Both the position numbers and the translations under genes were made by a program. This document shows, piece after piece, positions 1-9,351 of a DNA stretch of 64,000 nt. Numbering within the stretch: the first letter of the stretch is position 1; every line of letters begins with the position of its first letter. Source of the DNA: Cheiracanthium punctorium (lineage: Eukaryota > Arthropoda > Arachnida > Araneae > Cheiracanthiidae). The stretch lies in NCBI GenBank assembly GCA_038373885.1, contig JAWZYV010000760.1, positions 434,001 through 498,000 on the forward strand, read 5' to 3'. Below the pieces are notes generated by a model. That model had not been told where the DNA came from. It made no database searches and worked only from the letters and a program-made list of their open reading frames with translations.

Positions 1-165
1 CACACTAGGTGTGGCACTATGCACAATCGAAAGGTGCCCCTCACAGAGTATTTAAATGAAGAAAATGTATAAGAAAATTGCATATGTATATTACTAAGTA
101 TTTTTCGTAACTAGACATGGTTATCCCTGTGTGTATGTATGTCCTTGTGTGCTGTGTGCAAATGT

Positions 166-195
166 CCACTATGACTTTTTAAAAAGTCATAGTGG
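166..195. repeat. 30 bp perfect palindrome
   Basis: The 15-base half CCACTATGACTTTTT is followed immediately by its exact reverse complement with no spacer. Symmetry stops at 165/196. It lies in AT-rich DNA with no gene nearby. It could be a head-to-head join of two transposon ends or simply a cruciform-prone palindrome; nothing beside it decides. Confidence 0.9.
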
Positions 196-339
196 GAGCT
201 ATTGTGGGGTCAAGTGTGGGCTATTTCTTTATAATTTCAACATTTTATTAGTTTTTAGATTATACGTTCACATAAAGACACAAAATCTACTATTTTGAAT
301 CAAACTAATGATTTTTCCATTTTCTCTTATACATTAATA

Positions 340-358
340 AGTATATATATATATATAT
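340..358. repeat. (TA)n microsatellite
   Basis: A short uninterrupted TA dinucleotide run in AT-rich non-coding sequence. The rest of 1-741 holds no gene that I can support. Confidence 0.9.
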
Positions 359-999
359 GTACTTTCATAAAATCTAAAAACGAAACATACAATAAATTTA
401 CATTTACAAAAAAAATCCCTCTTTTTATTTTTAATCAAGATAAAACATACTGTTATGTGTAATAGAGTAAACATTTGCATATTGAGAATATTAACATACT
501 AATGCATTGGCAGCTGTATTCATTTAAATGTTACGGATCATTTATGATATATTTACATATCAAAAATATGTGTAAAAGCAGAAATTATTATTTTGACTCC
601 TTTTTTATGCTAGATGTCTGGTAACAAAGCGGACATCTGTAATCTTTTTCATGATAAAAAATAAATTCTACCTCTCACAGTGTGAAAAGTTACGAAATAT
701 TCATCTTTCCTAGGCAGTAATAGTTAAACGTTATGGTAATGCTAGCTGAAGTACCCGTCTTTGACGAGTTAGTTTATAATTCAATTTTCAGAGAGCCTGA
801 ATTATCGTTAGCATTTTGGGTACAAAGAATGAAATTAGCATATTGGCAATTGTATACAAAGCAAAGTTATAACTTCTGAGTATTATTAAAATATTACAGG
901 TTAAAGAGTAAAAAGAGATGAGTAATTCTGACATAAACTTTTTATTTTTGAAACTGGAGAAACTTTTTTAAATTCAAAATTATAGTTTTATTCTGATTC

Positions 1000-2450
1000 A
1001 ATGATCTTTTCAAATCGAGAGGTCATTCCTATCATGTAACTGGATTTTGGTTGATTCACTCACTGTAGATAATTTAATATTAAGCCTCAAAAGAATATTT
1101 TGCACAATTATCAAAAAATGTCTGAAAAAAAAAACAAATATTTTTTTAAAGTTATAAAATTTATTCAATTAAAAAAAATCCCACATTTATTGTTTTATAC
1201 ATTGCAGATCATGTTGTTAAATTTTATTCTAATCTCTTAAGCCATTTTTGAGGGATGCGAGAACGAACATTTGTATGATTTTCTCAAAATCTTGAACTCT
1301 ATGAAATTTTAAAATAATATTGCCATTTATAGTTTAAATTAACTTGCCTTCCAACACAATTCCAAATTCCATTCTATTCCACTTCATTCTATTCCATAAG
1401 CATGAACTCAATTTTCACAAAATTTTAAAATCTATAAAAAAAAATGTAAGTACTGCAGCGTTTATAGTTTAAGTGAACACTTGTGACGATACTGAATTTT
1501 ATTTCATTCGCTTCAGTGGTTTATACGTGATGGACAAACATTTTTACATTTTGAAGAAATTTTTGCAGAATCTGAAAATACTTAAAAAAAAAAATCCCAC
1601 GTATATTTTAAGTTGAATGGATAAATATCATGTCATCAAATTTCATTTCATTCGCTTCAGCAGTTAATATATATATTGCGCATCAAATATTTCCAAATTT
1701 TGAAACAATTTTATCAAAATCACAAAATCAAATCAAATAAAAAAATACGGTGCCTATAGAGTAAGTTGAGTGACCATTTATAAAGTTTCATTGGTTTTAT
1801 TCTCTTAAGTCATTATTTCATGATGCGCGAACAAAATATACATTTCGAAACGATTTTCGCGATATCCCGAACCTAATCAAAATGTTTAAAAAACTCTACT
1901 CCTATAATTAATGATGAACAATCACTTACCATGTCGATAAATTTCATTTTATTCATTTTAGTCCTTATTGCATGATGCACTAACTAAATTTGAGTTTGTG
2001 GAAACAATTTTCGTAAAATCTCAAAATCTGATTAAAATTTTTTGAAGCTTTTTATTTATAATTTAAGTGCAATTACTGCCTATCATTTCCCCAAATTTCA
2101 TTTTATTTGCTTTAGTCGTTATTACATGATGCATGAACAAATATTTACGTAATTCGCAGAGATTTTCTGAAATTTTCAAAATCCAATATTTTTTTTTAAA
2201 ACTTGATACCCATAGTTTAAGTTAAGTGGTCGCCTATCATGCTACCGAATTTCATTTCATTCGCTTTAGCCGTTAGTAAGTGATGCGCGAACAAAAATTT
2301 ACACATTCTGAAACAGTTTTCGCAAAGTCTCAAAATCTAATAAAATTTTTTTAAAACATTCGAAGCCTATAGTTTAAGAAGAGTGGCCACCTATCACGTC
2401 ACGAAATTTCATGCCATTCACTTTAGTCGTTATTATATGATGCACGGACA
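1000..2450 (-). repeat. Degenerate ~155 bp tandem array inside Helitron copy 2
   Basis: A unit recurs about nine times. Its recognisable parts on the plus strand are TTTCATTTCATTCGCTTTAG, then a CGTTATTACATGATGCGCGAAC-like stretch, then TTTTCGCAAAATCTCAAAAT, then AGTTTAAGTTGAGTGG. Clear copies of the ATTCGCTT(T/C)AG block lie near 1505, 1655, 1800, 1950, 2105, 2260 and 2415. Units nearest the 5' side, at high coordinates, are best preserved; those below 1400 are heavily decayed. The array is the reverse complement of the one at 49262-50390. Confidence 0.85.
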
Positions 2451-2490
2451 AAAAAAAAAATAAAAATAAAAATAAAAATAAAAATAAAAA
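2449..2490. repeat. A-rich (TAAAAA)n microsatellite
   Basis: A run of A followed by about five TAAAAA units, sitting between the Helitron array and the CTGTC-rich block. The equivalent site in the other Helitron copy (near 49230) is a plain T-run, so this expanded after the copies separated. Confidence 0.9.
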
Positions 2491-2678
2491 GCGTCAGGGA
2501 CAGAGTGACAGAACGACAAACAGGCAAACTTTTTTTTTTTCTTCTTTGATGGTCATACTAGTTCCGTAGATGCTTGAAGGGGATAAAAACGGCAAAAATT
2601 GTGAAATCCAAGCAAGTACTGTACAGACAAATGTCTAATTTTATCTGTACATTTGATGTTTTGTTTCAGTATTCCGAG

Positions 2679-2980
2679 TTTCCAGCACTGCCATGTTCAG
2701 AACGGAAAAAGTAGTTTTACAGGCAATATGACGTATGTGAACTCAGTAATACAGCTCTCCAGAACGAGCGCTATCAGGAAGGAAAAAGGAGTTCTACAGG
2801 CAATGTAAAATATGTATGAATGCAGTAACAAAAGTTTCCAGCACGATCACTAACAGGAAGGAAAAAGTAGTTTTACAGGCAATGTAAAATATGCACCAAC
2901 CCATTCATTAATAAAAGTTTCCAGCACGAGCACTAATAGGAAGGAAAAAGTTGTTTTACAGGCAATGTAAAATATGCATG
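2679..2980. repeat. Four-unit ~80 bp tandem array
   Basis: The core GGAAAAAGTAGTTTTACAGG starts at 2704, 2781, 2860 and 2943 with spacings of 77, 79 and 83. Each core is preceded by a TTTCCAGCACGA-like block and followed by a GCAATGTAAAATATG-like block. It ends about 30 bases before the Tc1 element. The same unit, in two copies, recurs at 31825-31940. I do not recognise it as coding or as part of a known transposon. Confidence 0.9.
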
Positions 2981-3011
2981 GTTGGTTTAATGAAGGTTGA
3001 TTGAATACGTA

Positions 3012-3038
3012 CACTCATGTCCATAAATTAAGGATAAT
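3012..3038 (+). repeat. Left terminal inverted repeat of the Tc1 element
   Basis: Twenty-seven bases that are the exact reverse complement of 4490-4516, next to a TA at 3010-3011. In this family the TIR is the transposase binding and cleavage site. Confidence 0.97.
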
Positions 3039-3237
3039 GAAGTTCAGGAAAAGAAAGAGAAAGAAGCAAAAAAAATTTGACTTATTTGTAAAGTCTATTT
3101 ATTAAACAAAAAGTAAAGAGCAAAAAAGATGCTATATGTTTGACATAATTAATAAAAATTGCAAGTTTTACTCCCTTGACCAAATTTCAAAAAATAACCT
3201 ATTTACAAAAAACAGTATAACATGGTTAGTAGGATGG

Positions 3238-4440
3238 TTAATACGGAGTATGTCTCCCGGACGATGCAATACAGGCCTGACAACGCCTAGGCATGCTGAG
3301 TATCAAATGATCAATCTGATCTTGGGGAATATTACACCACTCATCAAGCAATGCACTCCGAAGTTCCGGTAGACAGGTGGGAGGGGGTTGACGGGCTGCA
3401 ATTCGTCGGCCAAGCATATCCCACACATGCTCTATTGGATTCAAGTCCGGTGAGTATGCTGGCCAATGCATACGGGTGATATCCTCCGATTGAATGCATT
3501 CGTCTACAATGTTTGCACTGTGAGGACGGGCGTTGTCATCCATAAACACAAATTCAGCACCCATGGCGCCCCGAAACAAACGTACATGTTGTTCCAGAAT
3601 GACATCCCGATAGATGTGGCCTGTCATCGTTACACTCTGAACATGCAGGTCAGTTCTGGAACATAGAATAATTCCTCCCCAAACGAGCCATTCTGCACCA
3701 CCGTAGCAGTGTCTTTCAATGGTGTTCTCTTGGTGTTAACGGGTACCTGGCGCTCTCCAGATGAATGTCCGGCGAGAATCAGACAGCAAACTAAACCTGG
3801 ACTCATCGGAAAACATCACACAAGACCACTGTTGCGGTGTCCACGATGCATGCTCTCTACTCCAGGTTAATCGCAGGCGACAGTGAGTTGCGGTAATTGG
3901 AACACATCTGACAGGCCTACGAGCATATAGACCAATGTGCCCTAAGCGTCTGTACACGGTCTGCCTTGAAACTGTCGTACCGGTAGCTGAAGAGAGCTGA
4001 CGAGACAGGTCTGATGCTGTACTCCGTCTGTTTCTTTTGGCAGTAACTGCCAAATAGCGGTCCTCATTCGGCGTTGTAACTCGGGGGCGACCTGTGCTGT
4101 AACGTCTACTCACATTACCATCATCTTGGAATCGTTGCCAAAGCCTGGAGATGACACTCTGGGCTATTCCAAGTTTCTCGGATACTTCCAGCTGGGTACG
4201 TCCACATTCCAGTCGTCCGATAATTCTGCCACGTAAAACATCATCCAAATGCCTCCTTTGTGCCTTAACTATGCGGTTTTTGCACTGAAAGGCTTTCACA
4301 GCGCTTGTGAACAATTTTACTTCTTTGCCACTATTCCTTATATACCCCTCTCTTATAGTCTCGTCATTGTGACGTACCATCCACGCCATCTGGTGGTTTC
4401 CTGTAATTTGCATATTCTTCTTCAAGATGTGTGTGATCAT
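3238..4440 (-). pseudogene. Tc1-type transposase with one premature stop
   Basis: The enzyme would cut and paste the element at TA sites. One frame runs from 4440 to the stop at 3238 (about 400 codons), interrupted only by TAA at 3736-3738. The residue expected there in relatives is Tyr, so a single base change explains it. The N-terminal half has a helix-turn-helix DNA-binding region (LGIAQSVISRLWQRF) followed by a GRPR hook. The catalytic triad is visible: first Asp in FSDESRF (codon 3805-3807), second Asp in MDDNARPH (3535-3537), and Glu in SPDLNPIEH (3430-3432) with exactly 34 residues between the last two. All three are intact. The first Met at 4440 may be upstream of the true start, because relatives are nearer 340-350 residues; MVRHNDE, 22 codons in, is an alternative. 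Confidence 0.95.
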
Positions 4441-4489
4441 TCTACAGGTGAAATTTTTATTTTAGAGATCAATTTCTGTGTGATTCTGA

Positions 4490-4516
4490 ATTATCCTTAA
4501 TTTATGGACATGAGTG
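4490..4516 (-). repeat. Right terminal inverted repeat of the Tc1 element
   Basis: Perfect reverse complement of 3012-3038, followed by the duplicated TA at 4517-4518. On the minus strand this end lies upstream of the transposase frame, so any element promoter should be in or just inside it. Confidence 0.97.
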
Positions 4517-4518
4517 TA

Positions 4519-6346
4519 TAACATATGTAAAGACATACGAATGCAAGTTAATAAACTTTGCCTTTATGCACCAGTTACTGATAATTTCAGAATTTTTTAT
4601 GGAAACTGTACCAATGTTTTATAATAGTTTTAAAATGCTTAATAAAAATTAATGAATGTTTCTAAAAATATTGCAATGCTTTCTATTTTAAAAATTATGG
4701 TCATATTAAGTAATCTATCTTCATGAATATTAACTCTATTGGATTCAATATAGCTCTCTTATGAAACTATATTAGATAAATTGACTTCCGGTTAAGTGGG
4801 GGAATTTTAAGCTATGTCATACTTTACAATGTGCGTCCTGAACACATTTCAGCTTCCAATTACGAGCTCCGGTAAGTGAGAAAGCCACTCATTTTGATTT
4901 TAACCAGCGATTAGATACATGGAGGTTTCGCTTGTTTGTACGTCTGCCAATTATTATTTCCGTTATGAAGTGTTTAGACCCTCAATATATCTTATGTAAT
5001 TGTAATGTATTAAATGTAATTTCAACAGTATTAGTTAAACCAACAGTAAAGTGATGGCAAACAAACACAAGGTATACCGAACTCATGGATATAGTTGATT
5101 AGCTGATTTCATGTCCTCAAAGGTCGAGCGTATAAATGCGCATAAATCACTTTCTTTGTCAGATTAACTATGTTCACATTGTACAGCACTCCCGGGAAGG
5201 GGAACTCCTTCAGGCTTTCTAAAGGTTCAAAAATCGAAGATATATTCCGTTATAAACGCTGCTTAAAGACGATTCCAACAGATTTATATGTCTTGGTGTT
5301 GTCCTTAATGATTTTCACTATTCCTAGGTGCTGGGCTCTCCGTCTTCAGGCAAACGCTTTTCCACTGTCTCTTGATGTTGAACATCGATCTATTGGTCCA
5401 CAGAAAGCAATTAATTTCACTTCGATCAGCCGAGAAAGACATTCCGTGATCTGACACACGGATGTGTGTCCTCATGCATTTACTTTATAAGATAAGAAGT
5501 GTTAGACAAAACCACATTGGATCATACACAAAAGACGTCACAGATTTCTTGTGCATCAGTTAATAATCGCTTTAAAACAAGGTCTTATTTCCTGACAAAT
5601 GTTCTTCCTAAATTATTTGAAATACATGCTCCCCGATGCTTTGAGTACAGCTGAAAATTCAAAATCTTCTCTTGTTGAATCGGAGTTAAATTCCGTAATA
5701 AGACAAAAATATGAATTATTATCAACATATTTTATGAGTGAAACCCGAGTGTTATTTTTCTGTTTATTTGAATATAATTTGTCAGTTTTTAACACACGAA
5801 ACATTTTGTGACTTTTGTTTTGAATTTTCTTAATACATTGTACTCCCTTAAAAAATAAATAAAGAAACAAGGATAACCCACAAATAAGTCTTTGTCAAAA
5901 ACTAAAAATAAAATATTGAAAAACATAAAGAAAAAAATAGAAATGCATAATACCAAGCGTCATCAGGGGGAGATTGGTAAATAGTATACGTTTCTCTTGC
6001 TTTATATAAGGAGGTACAAGTATAAAATTTATTGTTTTCGTTTTTAAAAACACGCGAAGTAACGAAGTGCATTTGTAAATTGAAATAACAGCAATACTGT
6101 TTTTAGGCCATAAAAATTTATTTAGGAGCAGAAATAGATTCTGAATGGATCGAGCACCAATTATCCCTGACCTGAACATCCATACAGCACACATGACCGG
6201 CACAGCACATCCAAAATACAATTGCGAAAAGAAATTTAGCGTTTTAATGCAAAAAGGTACATGCCACAAACGAATTCAAAAACTCAGTCCTTATATCCAA
6301 AAGTCTGAGCTGTAGTTCTGTCTGCACAGCAGGCAGCACACAAACA
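4519..6346. other. Gene-free AT-rich stretch
   Basis: I see no supported gene. An open frame at 5170-5454 (+) has mixed composition but no domain I recognise, no splice context I trust and no neighbour that supports it. The frames at 5599-6269 are AT-driven and overlap on opposite strands. Confidence 0.6.
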
Positions 6347-6352
6347 CAAACA

Positions 6353-6439
<87 letters not shown>

Positions 6440-6485
6440 ACCTACCTATCTATCTATCTATCTATACATATATATATATATATAT
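6347..6485. repeat. Compound microsatellite (CA)n(TA)n(CTAC/CTAT)n(TA)n
   Basis: A long CA run passes into a TA run, then CTAC repeats, CTAT repeats and a second TA run. It is likely to be highly length-variable and a plausible assembly weak point. Confidence 0.97.
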
Positions 6486-6969
6486 TTATACGTAACTCAA
6501 TAAAAGAACTTTTATTTGAGAATTAAATATTGTGTGGAAACCATATAGACATCGAATATTGAATCGCAGAATTTGTTTGTAAACGCGACGCATTACTGCA
6601 TACAATTATCAGTTCTTTTTCTGTGTAGAAGAGAAGAAAGAGAGAAAGAGGCGAGATTGACCCTAACAAGGTACGAGGGATTCCCGTAAGAACATGTGGC
6701 CCTGATACTGTCAAGACCCCCCGAGAAATATTTCATCTCTTGCCAGCCCATCACTTGCAGAAACTGGTCACGAAAATGTATCCTTTACCTCGTCCAGGAT
6801 GCATCAGTCAATACAATTCTTTCCAATCTATCACGTACACATGCAGGCCGTTGATTGTTTCTTCCCCTTATATGGATAAAATAAATCCCCTCTTCCCATT
6901 TCCGTGTCTTGGAAGAGAAGGGGACCCTCTCAGAACCTGCACGATTCTGACGGAAAAGGAAACAAAGTA

Positions 6970-6996
6970 GATCCTATTATTCTTAATAATAGGATC
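6970..6996. repeat. Perfect 12 bp hairpin with 3-base loop
   Basis: GATCCTATTATT, loop CTT, then AATAATAGGATC. It sits alone after a moderately GC-rich stretch (6640-6965). There is no gene here for which it could serve as a terminator. Confidence 0.85.
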
Positions 6997-7929
6997 AAGA
7001 CGAAACTGTATTTAAAAATCTCTCAGTAGGATTTGAGCCAAGTAAAACTGCAGTTCCTGATTCTGTAAGAGATTTATGTTTCAAGATGAAGTTGCATTAG
7101 TATTAATAGTAGCAAATTAACTGTTTGATTTGTTTCATTATACATCGAAATAATAGTTATTAATAAATTTCTTGCATAAAGTATAATAAAAAACTATACA
7201 AGAAAAAAGAGAAAACATTCTCATTAACGATCTCTTGATCTGAATAAATCTATCAGATTTGTCTTGAGATCGCCGTAAAATGAGGTACTTTATGCAAGAG
7301 CACATCTATTATTTTTAAAAAGGAGACATATTATCTTTCTATTGCTTTTAAGTGAAAGAATCAAAGCGATAGAGTACTGAGTTCTTATTATTAGTGTAAC
7401 TTACATTTTCTATTGCACATCTTTGTCGCTTCTATTTTTATTTGAATTTCAGGTAATCCGAAGAAGCACAGGTTTTACATATTTTGGATTAGCGGGTTTC
7501 TATTGTATCTAAATTAAATAGTTCAAATAAGGCATTTAGAAAAAGCAATTATTCAGTTATGATGCACATTTTGTAGACTTTTTTTTTTAAATACAAACAA
7601 GTTGCCCTAAATGATGAATTAATTACAAGGCCTTCAAAAGTTGTACAATCGGCTTTCCGTGTCTAATATTCAAAAGAATAAAAGAATAAACAATAAATTT
7701 GGAGGAAATGTGCACTAAACAGTTATTTATAGAATGCAACAAAGGAATTTACATAAGAAAAAAGGATTAAAAAAGGAATCTTGATGGAAAAGTCCATTTT
7801 TGCCGAAAACAATAAACAACAGTTTTGCGTGGTAAAATGTCATAGAAGCATAACAAAAATGCGAAATGGGTCCATCACTAACTTAAATGCAAGAAGAAAT
7901 TGACTTTCCTACTGTCAATTAAGTTGTCG

Positions 7930-9350
7930 GACATTGAAAGTGGAAGTGGAAAATAGGTAGGGAGAAAGACTTGTTCCAGCTCATCTAATGACCTTCGAGG
8001 AGAACTTAAAACAACAACATGTCTACCAAGAAAGTCCCAAGATGTTCTATTGTGTTCAACTCAGGAGACTGAGCTCTCCATTGCATTCGCTCCAAACCTT
8101 GAATCTCAAGATAGTTCTCAACAACCACAGTACGGTGAGGTCATGCATTATCATTCCTTAGAATGAAATCATTGCTAGGATCATATGCTTATGAGCGGAC
8201 ATATGGACAAGGATCTCATTCCTATATCTTACACCAGTCAGAGTTCCTATATGGAACACATGCAGGTCAGTGTGACCATCGTGTGAGATCCCTGCCCAAA
8301 CCATGATCCCACCACCTCTATAACTATGTCATAAGACTGTTGGATTGATAGTATTTTGTGCGTTGTTCCCTACAGATCAGAAAACGCTGTGAGTATTTCT
8401 ACACTGTCAATTTGAACTCGTCTGCAAAGACTACAGAAGCCCACCGCTATCTGTTCCAGGAAACGTGCTTTCTTGCCCATCATAAGCGGGCCCTTCTCTG
8501 CAGTCCGTTGAGGGGGATACACACTAGAGATGAGTTCGGGCTCATTTTTGAAGCCCGAGCCCAAAATTTCAGCTAAAGATAAATAAAATTCAATAAAATT
8601 CAAAGAAGTAATTCTTTGATAGAATACAATAATTTTTACCGTTTGTGCAAATTAAAGACATATATAGTTGCAAATTTTTAATGCACTTTCTAATTCTTTA
8701 TATCTATGTTTATGAAATAATGTCCGATCTCATGACTAACTAGGCAATATAAGCCGCCATTCTGAAATACCCAAAGAGCTTCATGAGACTTTTAGGCATG
8801 AGACTTTAAACGCTTTTTTTTCTAAGTACTTTTATTTTCCATATTAATCACTTTTTAAAAATCTGTTTCAAGGAGTATGTTCAATAAAATAGAAATTTTT
8901 CACGAGCCCGAGCCCGCCCGAGCCCGAACGCAATTTTAAATTTCAGAGCCCGAGCCCGGTTCGGGCCCGGGCTCGGGCTCGGGCTGAGCCCGTCTCATCT
9001 CTAATACACACAGCTTGTCGCCTTGCATAGAGACCTGTATAATGCAAGTCTCCGCACCGTACTAGAGAAGATTCTTCGCCCTGGTGCTACTGAAGTGGTT
9101 TACAGCGAGCTGCGGCACAGTAATGCTTCTTCTCCTTCAGGCTGAAAGAACTCGAATACGGCTATTTGCAGGTGTTTTACGGTCTTTAGAGTATGTCTTC
9201 TGGACACAGAATCCTCTGACTTACTTTGATCCAAGATTCCTTGAATCACACTTCGAGCACACTGAGAAGCCTAGCAGCATCAGCCTGTGACAACCCTATT
9301 TCCATCCACACACTTTAAGGAATAGGGCAACCGGCTTCTCTTAGACATTG
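7930..9350 (-). pseudogene. Decayed second Tc1-type transposase, split by a MITE
   Basis: Piecewise minus-strand translation gives a recognisable Tc1-type enzyme with many frameshifts and stops. Near the N-terminus (about 9300) is MEIGLSQADAARLL, like the start of the helix-turn-helix region. In the middle are a GLYARRQAVCIPLN-like stretch, FADEF with the first catalytic Asp (about 8415-8429), and HTDLHV. Further on is ILRNDNA-stop-PHRTVVVEN, with the second Asp at 8150-8152 and a TGA at 8141-8143. The end has SPELNTIEHL, with Glu at 8045-8047. The Asp-Glu gap is again 34 residues. It is a different family from the 3.0-4.5 kb copy and resembles 'Tcb2'-labelled spider transposases (recall). 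I could not find its TIRs. It is old and non-functional. Confidence 0.9.
8525..9003. mobile_element. hAT-type MITE with 8 bp target duplication
   Basis: A 479 bp insert inside the decayed transposase. The flanking 8-mers ATACACAC at 8517-8524 and 9004-9011 are identical. The ends read TAGAGATGAG...CTCATCTCTA, a 10 bp TIR that then continues with related CGGGCTC blocks. An 8 bp duplication and YAGRG-type ends are hAT hallmarks. The right part (8903-8994) is a GC-rich block of GAGCCC/GGGCTC hexamers, very unlike the AT-rich surroundings and able to fold on itself. There is no coding capacity. Removing it rejoins the transposase frame around the PLNGLQRR region, confirming that it is the younger insertion. 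Confidence 0.92.
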
Positions 9351-9351
9351 T

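Larger units (their letters stand above)
742..2541 (-). mobile_element. Non-autonomous Helitron-like element, copy 2
   Basis: Read on the minus strand, the element ends at 742 with CTAG. It is preceded by the spacer ACTTCAG and a hairpin: ACCCGTC at 753-759, loop TTT, and GACGAGT at 763-769, with one G:T-type mismatch. Hairpin plus CTRR is the classic Helitron 3' end, and it matches the end of the copy at 49063-50580 almost base for base. The interior is a degenerate ~155 bp tandem array, and there is a run of CTGTC-type words near 2495-2525, as in the other copy. Similarity stops at about 2541, so the 5' TC terminus is missing or not recognisable. The base after CTAG is C rather than the expected T. 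There is no Rep/helicase coding, so it could only move with help from another element. Confidence 0.75.
3012..4516 (-). mobile_element. Tc1/mariner (Tc1-type, DD34E) transposon
   Basis: A complete-looking 1505 bp element. The terminal inverted repeats at 3012-3038 and 4490-4516 begin CACTCATGTCCATAAATT and match perfectly over 27 bases. The expected TA target duplication is present at 3010-3011 and 4517-4518. One transposase frame on the minus strand fills most of the interior and is broken by a single stop. Intact ends plus one nonsense change point to a recent insertion that could still be moved by transposase supplied in trans. The family resembles 'Tcb1'-labelled transposases frequent in spider genomes (recall, not searched). 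Confidence 0.97.

Noticed and set aside
3238..3735. Frameshift between the two transposase open frames
   Set aside because: The two frames are in the same phase (4440 minus 3627 is a multiple of three); only a single TAA separates them.
5170..5454. 94-codon frame of even composition
   Set aside because: No recognisable domain, splice context or supporting neighbour; could be chance.
8358..8603. Opposing open frames of 72 and 77 codons
   Set aside because: They span the junction of the decayed Tc1 transposase and the hAT MITE and are by-products of both.
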